DNA from: an uncultured Prevotellaceae bacterium
GTDB lineage: Bacteria; Bacteroidota; Bacteroidia; Bacteroidales; Bacteroidaceae
Length of the DNA: 47,016 bases
Reading direction: 5' to 3'
NCBI GenBank assembly: GCA_902780025.1
Contig: CACZDV010000036.1
Span: 1 to 47,016, forward strand
The notes below the pieces were generated by a model, which was given only the letters and a program-made list of their open reading frames with translations, did no database searches and was not told the DNA's origin. This document shows, piece after piece, positions 42,512 through 47,016 of this stretch. Every line of letters starts with the position of its first letter. Position 1 is the first letter of the stretch. The translations under genes and the position numbers were made by a program.

Positions 42512-42886
42512 TCAATTGGCATTTCTTGCACTGATTTTCTTTCCTTCCTTGTTCCATGTGAATATCCAACTGCCTTTGCGGCTGGTGATGGTGCTATTGG
42601 AGACACCAACAATCTCACCAACGTTCGAAACGCTCATTGTTTTCAGCGTCTTGCCCTTGGCATTGCAGATGTAATAGTAGGAATGGCGCTTCGACACGAA
42701 AAAGTCGCTGCCCCAGCCTTTGAGTTCGCCCACGCTGCTGCGCGACAGGCCGCCGACCCGCTTGCCCTTCTCGTCATAGACGTAGTACCAGTTCTTTGTC
42801 TCCTCGATATACGAAATCTGCTGACAAAGCCCTCGTGTAGCTATTGCCAATAGCAATAATAGAATTGTAAACAGCCTTTTTGTCAT
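42512..42886 (-). CDS. Small secreted protein with three WG-like repeats, function unknown
   Basis: This 124-residue protein has a signal peptide (MTKRLFTILLLLLAIATRGLC). Three repeats of an aromatic strand followed by a KGK turn can be seen: NWYYVYDEKGKRVGGLSRSS, SYYYICNAKGKTLKTMSVSN and SWIFTWNKEGKKI. This resembles short repeated beta units such as WG repeats. The start at 42886 is set by the signal. No recognised function; neighbours give no clue. Confidence 0.7.
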   Translation of the reverse strand: MTKRLFTILLLLLAIATRGLCQQISYIEETKNWYYVYDEKGKRVGGLSRSSVGELKGWGSDFFVSKRHSYYYICNAKGKTLKTMSVSNVGEIVGVSNSTITSRKGSWIFTWNKEGKKISARNAN

Positions 42887-43030
42887 AATGTGGTCTTTAG
42901 TTGTTTTAAGTTTCACGTTGAGTGCAAAGATACGAATTATTTCGTAAAGTCGTATGCAAATCTGAAGAAAAATCGGTTTAGTGCTGCTTGTTAATGTGAT
43001 ATATTACACCCGCTGAATCAATTTTCCCAG

Positions 43031-43093
43031 GGTTTACTCCGACCAAAGTGGGGTGTTTGGTCGGAGCAAAGGTCGGGTTTAGTCCGACCAAAC
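43031..43093. repeat. CCGACCAAA direct and inverted repeats
   Basis: GGTTTACTCCGACCAAAG (43031-43048) and GGTTTAGTCCGACCAAAC (43076-43093) are direct repeats. Between them TTTGGTCGG (43056-43064) forms a perfect 9-bp inverted repeat with the first CCGACCAAA. Confidence 0.75.
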
Positions 43094-43140
43094 CCCCGCT
43101 TACCTAACCCCTCACGCTGAGGTCTGTTGTATACGAATGT

Positions 43141-43305
43141 AACATGTAACATATAACATTTAGATGTTTGCATAAAAGTGCCGCACAATTTTTACATTAT
43201 ATATTATATATATATAATATATAATGTAATTAAAATATGAGAGAATTGTTGATGAATTTACTATTTACGTTTGACGAAAAAGCTTAATGTTATATGTTAT
43301 ATGTT
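43141..43305. repeat. Nested AT-rich palindromes
   Basis: A 38-bp palindrome is centred at 43210/43211. Around it AACATGTAACATATAACATT (43141-43160) and AATGTTATATGTTATATGTT (43286-43305) are inverted with one mismatch over 20 bp. The whole could extrude as a cruciform. Confidence 0.8.
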
Positions 43306-43425
43306 ATATTGTTATGTTGGGGTGTCAACGATACTTCCCCCCTGTTTTTTTGCGGAAAGTGGCGAATAATTTTGGTGTTTACCGAAAAAGTTGTATCTTT
43401 GCATGCAGAATCTAAAACAAGCGCT

Positions 43426-43750
43426 ATGACAGATAACATCCGTAAAGTGTTAAGAAATGTTATAGGGGGGGGGTAAATCGTGTTGCTCCGCCCTACTACT
43501 CTTATTAGCCCTTTCGGGCATTGCGGCCTGCACGGAGGACTCGCCCGCAAACCCTGAACCCCAGAACTTAGTTGAAACACGCACCACCGCTGACAGCACC
43601 GCCGTCGGCGACACCTCTGCCGTGCCCTCTGGCGAGCTGCAGACGGACACCACGTGGGCAGGTGAAGACGTCTATGACTACGACGGCAACCTCCTGATAC
43701 CCGTCACCGAGGGTGAGGTAACGACGGGCGACGCTGCCGACGCCGTATAA
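43426..43750 (+). pseudogene. Lipoprotein gene interrupted at a G9 tract, probably phase-variable
   Basis: From the ATG at 43426 translation gives MTDNIRKVLRNVIGGG and stops right after nine G residues (43475-43483). If one G is removed (or two added) the frame continues as KSCCSALLLLLALSGIAAC followed by TEDSPANPEPQ and about 70 more Thr/Asp-rich residues to the TAA at 43748. That is a textbook lipoprotein signal with lipobox GIAAC. A promoter (TTG near 43373, TATCTTTG near 43394) stands in front. Slipped-strand mispairing at the G tract would switch the lipoprotein on (G8) and off (G9). The present copy is off. It ends 14 bp before a small HTH-like gene, upstream of a type I RM system. Confidence 0.82.
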
Positions 43751-43764
43751 CCCGTTGGCCGCGT

Positions 43765-44181
43765 ATGCCGAGATACAAGCCCTACTCCCAGGCCGAGGCG
43801 CAACGTCTCGCCAGCTTCCTGCAGTCGACCATCGACGGCAGCCGCATCGTCGAGACCGCTGAGGGCTACGACATCTGTACTGACGACAGCCGCGAGGGCC
43901 ACGACCAGCGCGTCCACCACACCGTCAGTTACCAGCACGAGGGCGACAATCCCCATCCCGAGCATCGCGACCAGCAGCTGCGCACCCTCCGTGCCACTTA
44001 TGCCCTGCATGTCGCCCTTCGCGATGCCGGTGTCAATCCCACCGACCTCTCCAAGCAGCTCTTCGGCGACCGCAACACCCTCCACGTCCTCCTCCACGCC
44101 CAGCATCCTCCCGTCACCGCCGACCAGCTGATCCTCATCGCCGACGCCGCCGGGCTCGAAATGAAGTTTGAGAAGAAATAA
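43765..44181 (+). CDS. Small protein with possible C-terminal HTH (XRE-like) domain
   Basis: This 138-residue protein is not a family I recognise with certainty. The first half is polar and rich in His, Asp and Arg (HDQRVHHTVSYQHEGDNPHP). Residues about 82-134 (LHVALRDAGVNPTDLSKQLF, RNTLHVLLHAQHPPVTADQL) have the spacing of a lambda-repressor-type helix-turn-helix. It lies 14 bp after the interrupted lipoprotein gene and 10 bp before hsdM, so it may regulate the RM operon (inference). Confidence 0.6.
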   Translation: MPRYKPYSQAEAQRLASFLQSTIDGSRIVETAEGYDICTDDSREGHDQRVHHTVSYQHEGDNPHPEHRDQQLRTLRATYALHVALRDAGVNPTDLSKQLFGDRNTLHVLLHAQHPPVTADQLILIADAAGLEMKFEKK

Positions 44182-44191
44182 AAAAAGATAT

Positions 44192-45700
44192 ATGGCAAAG
44201 AAAGAGAATACCACTTCTATTGGATTTGAAGATGCGATATGGCGGGCAGCAGACAAGCTGCGCGGCAACCTGAATGCTTCGGAATACGAAGGTGTGGTGC
44301 TTGGATTGATTTTCCTAAAGTACATCAGCGATAATTTTGAGGCGAAATATCAGGAGCTGCTGCAGGAGCCCGATGCTGACGTAGAGGATAAGGATGAATA
44401 TGAGGCAGAAAATGTGTTTTTCGTTCCTCAGGAAGCTCGTTGGCAGGTCATCTCGTTGGCAGCTCATACACCTGAAATTGGTAAGGTGATTGATGATGCT
44501 TTGGAGGCAATAGAACGTGAGAACACCAAACTGAAAGGTGTACTTCCTTCCAATTATGCCCGTCCTGAACTTGACAAACGTCGCCTGGGTGATGTGGTTG
44601 ACCTGTTTACCAATATCCACATGCTGGCATCAGGTGATGAGAAAGACCTGTTGGGTAGAGTCTATGAATACTGCCTGCAGAAGTTCGCTTCTATGGAAGG
44701 TAAGAATGCTGGAGAATTCTATACTCCCAGCTGCATAGTCCGCACCATTGTAGAAATACTTCAGCCCTATGCAGGTCGTGTCTATGACCCCTGCTGTGGT
44801 TCAGGCGGTATGTTTGTACAGAGTGCCAAGTTTATACAGAACCATCAGAAGGATATCAACAATATCAGCGTATATGGTCAGGAGGCAAACCCTTCTACAT
44901 GGAAGATGGCGCACATGAATGTAGCCATTCGAGGTTTGGAAGCCAATCTGGGTAAGTCGTATGCAGATACCTTCTTTGATGACCAGCACCCTACATTGAA
45001 GGCAGACTTCATTATGGCAAATCCTCCTTTCAATCTCAGCGACTGGGGAGCAGACAAACTGGAAAAAGATGTCCGTTGGAAGTTTGGCATCCCACCAGCA
45101 GGCAACGCCAACTTTGCTTGGATGCAGCACATGATACATCATCTGTCGCCTGTAGGCCGTATTGGCTTGGTATTGGCCAATGGTGCATTGAGCAGCCAGA
45201 CAGGCGGCGAGGGTACCATCCGTCAGAAAATAGTAGAGGCCGATTTGGTGGAGGGCATCATCGCTTTGCCTTCGCAGCTATTCTATAGCACGGGCATTCC
45301 TGTATCTCTTTGGTTCCTCTCTCGCAACAAGCAACAAGCGGGCAAGGTATTGTTTATTGACGCCAGAAATATGGGAACGATGGTGACTCGTGCCGTTCGT
45401 GAGCTGACGCAGGAAGATATTCTCCGCATTGCGGAGACATTCGATTCCTTCCGCAATGGCACCCTTGAAGACGAAGCCGGCTATTGTGCCGTCAAGACCT
45501 TGCAGGACATCAAGGCTCAGGACTACATCCTGACTCCTGGCCGCTATGTAGGAATAGCAGAGCAGGAAAATGACGGTGAGCCCTTTGAGGACAAGATGAA
45601 ACGTCTGACCTCTGAACTCAGCGGTCTCTTTGCTGAAAGCCACCGCTTAGAGGATGAGATTAAGAAGCAGTTAGGGAGTATTGGATTTGAGATAGCGTAA
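44192..45700 (+). CDS. hsdM: Type I restriction-modification methyltransferase subunit HsdM
   Basis: This 502-residue protein has the HsdM N-terminal helical domain (FEDAIWRAADKLRGNLNASE), the SAM motif DPCCGSGGMFV (about 199-209) and the catalytic NPPF (about 276-279) of N6-adenine methyltransferases. It works as an M2S1 complex with HsdS. The start at 44192 is chosen because family homology begins there. It lies 10 bp before hsdS. The G+C here is lower than in the core genes, as expected for a mobile defence module. Confidence 0.95.
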   Translation: MAKKENTTSIGFEDAIWRAADKLRGNLNASEYEGVVLGLIFLKYISDNFEAKYQELLQEPDADVEDKDEYEAENVFFVPQEARWQVISLAAHTPEIGKVIDDALEAIERENTKLKGVLPSNYARPELDKRRLGDVVDLFTNIHMLASGDEKDLLGRVYEYCLQKFASMEGKNAGEFYTPSCIVRTIVEILQPYAGRVYDPCCGSGGMFVQSAKFIQNHQKDINNISVYGQEANPSTWKMAHMNVAIRGLEANLGKSYADTFFDDQHPTLKADFIMANPPFNLSDWGADKLEKDVRWKFGIPPAGNANFAWMQHMIHHLSPVGRIGLVLANGALSSQTGGEGTIRQKIVEADLVEGIIALPSQLFYSTGIPVSLWFLSRNKQQAGKVLFIDARNMGTMVTRAVRELTQEDILRIAETFDSFRNGTLEDEAGYCAVKTLQDIKAQDYILTPGRYVGIAEQENDGEPFEDKMKRLTSELSGLFAESHRLEDEIKKQLGSIGFEIA

Positions 45701-45710
45701 ATTCCCATTT

Positions 45711-46928
45711 ATGGAAGAGTGGAAAGAATATAAGATTTCTGATGTTATAGATGAAATATCAATGGGGCCATTTGGCTCCAACATTAAGGTTGATAATTTC
45801 ATTGATGCAGGCGTACCAGTACTAAACGGCTCTAATCTTCAGGGCTTTAAGCTTAATGAAGATTCTTTTAATTATGTCTCTCAGGAGAAAGCTGATAGTT
45901 TGGGCAAAGCAAATGCACATAGAGGTGACGTTGTCATTACGCATCGAGGGACATTAGGACAGATCATATATATTCCTGAGGATTCAAAATATGAGCAATA
46001 TGTTATATCGCAAAGTCAATTCAGACTTAAGCTAAATCAAAATATTATAAGACCAGACTTCTTTGTCTATTTCTTTCATACTCGTTTAGGGCAGCATCGC
46101 ATATTGATGAATGCTTCCCAAGTTGGTGTTCCTGCATTAGCAAGACCAACGTCTACTTTCAAGGAGGTACTTGTTCCCGTTCCCCCTATTGAGGTACAAT
46201 CAAAGGTTATGGAGATTCTTCATTCCCTCGATGACAAAATCGAGGTGAACAGGCGGATAAATGACAATTTAGAGCAGCAGGCGCAGGCTTTGTTTAAATC
46301 TTGGTTTGTGGACTTCGAGCCATTCCGTGATGGAGAGTTCGTGGGGAGTGAATTGGGGATGATTCCGAAGGGGTGGAGAGTGGGACGTTTATTTGATGTT
46401 GCAGAAATTTTTGATAAAATAAGAAAACCATTATCAAGCAGAGATAGGGAAAATATGGATAGAATATATCCATACTATGGTGCTACTTCTTGCATGGATT
46501 ATGTTGATAATTATTTGTTTGATGGAATTTATACTTTAATTGGCGAAGATGGAAGTGTAGTAAAAGAGGATGGTCTCCCATATATGCAATATGTTTGGGG
46601 TAAATTCTGGGTTAATAATCACGCTCACATTTTACAAGGAAAGAATGGCTTTAGTACAGAAATGATTCATGTCATGCTTTCTATAACAAACATTCAGCAT
46701 CTTGTAACAGGTGCTGTTCAAGCCAAATTGAGCCAAGCAAATATGCAGAAAATACTTGTAGCATTACCTCCAATAGATGTCATAAATAAGATAAGGCCAC
46801 TGATTGATAAACTATACCAAAAAAGAAGAAACTTAGAAGACGAAAACTCTCGCCTTGCATCCCTTCGCGACACACTCCTTCCAAAGCTGATGTCTGGAGA
46901 GCTAAAAGTAAATGAAATAGAATTATAA
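45711..46928 (+). CDS. hsdS: Type I restriction-modification specificity subunit HsdS
   Basis: This 405-residue protein has two target-recognition domains. The first ends at PVPPIEVQSKVMEILHSLDD; the first conserved coiled region (KIEVNRRINDNLEQQAQALF) follows. The second recognition domain is followed by the second conserved region (LPPIDVINKIRPLIDKLYQ and SRLASLRDTLLPKLMSGEL). Each domain reads one half of a split DNA target. The strong drop in G+C against the surrounding genes points to horizontal exchange of the recognition domains. Confidence 0.95.
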   Translation: MEEWKEYKISDVIDEISMGPFGSNIKVDNFIDAGVPVLNGSNLQGFKLNEDSFNYVSQEKADSLGKANAHRGDVVITHRGTLGQIIYIPEDSKYEQYVISQSQFRLKLNQNIIRPDFFVYFFHTRLGQHRILMNASQVGVPALARPTSTFKEVLVPVPPIEVQSKVMEILHSLDDKIEVNRRINDNLEQQAQALFKSWFVDFEPFRDGEFVGSELGMIPKGWRVGRLFDVAEIFDKIRKPLSSRDRENMDRIYPYYGATSCMDYVDNYLFDGIYTLIGEDGSVVKEDGLPYMQYVWGKFWVNNHAHILQGKNGFSTEMIHVMLSITNIQHLVTGAVQAKLSQANMQKILVALPPIDVINKIRPLIDKLYQKRRNLEDENSRLASLRDTLLPKLMSGELKVNEIEL

Positions 46929-46937
46929 ACCATTGAT

Positions 46938-47016
46938 ATGGAAAAGTACATAGAACAAATAGAAGCAATGATCAAACTTGCAGAAAGCACAAATGCAGGT
47001 GAAGTATCGATTGAAG
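46938..47016 (+). CDS. Start of the next gene in the RM operon (partial, unidentified)
   Basis: An ATG at 46938, 9 bp after the hsdS stop, opens a frame that runs to the window edge (MEKYIEQIEAMIKLAEST, then NAGEVSIE). Only 26 residues are visible and I cannot assign a family. By position it may be an accessory gene of the RM system before hsdR. Confidence 0.55.
   Translation, partial: MEKYIEQIEAMIKLAESTNAGEVSIE

Larger units (their letters stand above)
42887..43425. other. Gene-free repeat- and palindrome-rich segment
   Basis: No credible gene is seen in this 539-bp stretch. It contains direct repeats of GGTTTAsTCCGACCAAA (43031 and 43076), a 38-bp AT palindrome (43192-43229), outer inverted arms (43141-43160 and 43286-43305), and the promoter of the next gene (TATCTTTG at about 43394-43401). 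Confidence 0.75.

Noticed and set aside
43031-43093. Possible CRISPR array (CCGACCAAA repeats)
   Set aside because: Only two direct copies with one inverted copy, no regular spacers and no cas genes nearby.

Overview
The window reads as a chromosome segment of a Prevotella/Segatella-like Bacteroidales bacterium, probably from a gut or rumen. The evidence is the promoter type (TTG, about 20 nt, then TAnnTTTG), a SusC/SusD pair, Bacteroidales-style lipoproteins, a C-terminal sorting-like tail on a secreted esterase, and plant-polysaccharide enzymes of families GH43, GH53, GH67, CE1 and CE15. The assignment rests on these signatures only; no database search was possible.

Region 1 (1-4.4 kb) is a sulfur-handling locus built around a divergent promoter. 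Leftward run a DsrE-like protein, a TusA-like sulfur carrier and a family 2B encapsulin shell protein cut by the window edge. Rightward run a ThiS/MoaD-like carrier that ends in GGG plus two residues, a ThiF/MoeB-type adenylyltransferase and a JAMM protease. A short-chain dehydrogenase follows on its own promoter, then tcdA on the other strand.

Region 2 (5.2-19.3 kb) is an acquisition island lying between the intact tcdA and a second, internally deleted tcdA copy. It holds a lipoprotein, an NhaC-type antiporter and an L-cysteine desulfidase; a periplasmic-binding-like protein with SusC and SusD; a Met/His-rich YtkA-like lipoprotein with an OprC-like TonB receptor; and a DAACS-family symporter. 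Regions 1 and 2 share a strikingly conserved promoter module of about 75 bp, an ATACCA-N6-TGGTAT operator followed by a fixed-spacing promoter. It occurs six times, two copies sharing one operator. This points to one regulon coupling uptake of a sulfur (and perhaps copper) source, cysteine breakdown and protein-bound sulfur relay into an encapsulin. It is the best candidate for an undescribed system here.

Region 3 (19.6-42.9 kb) is more ordinary. It has a GH43/GH53-esterase pair for pectic side chains, an Hsp20 gene with a sigma-54-like promoter, a CE1-type esterase, a damaged O-acetylhomoserine sulfhydrylase, a low-molecular-weight phosphatase, a Nudix hydrolase, an M3 peptidase, a PEP/pyruvate-binding protein with receiver-like domains, GH67 alpha-glucuronidase, tRNA-Gln, the rsfS-ftsH-cdsA cluster and a CE15 glucuronoyl esterase.

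Region 4 (42.9-47.0 kb) starts with a repeat- and palindrome-rich gap. Next come a lipoprotein gene interrupted at a G9 tract (likely phase-variable), a small HTH-like protein and a type I restriction-modification system (hsdM, hsdS and the start of one more gene). Several genes in regions 2 and 3 also carry short repeat elements inserted inside their reading frames.
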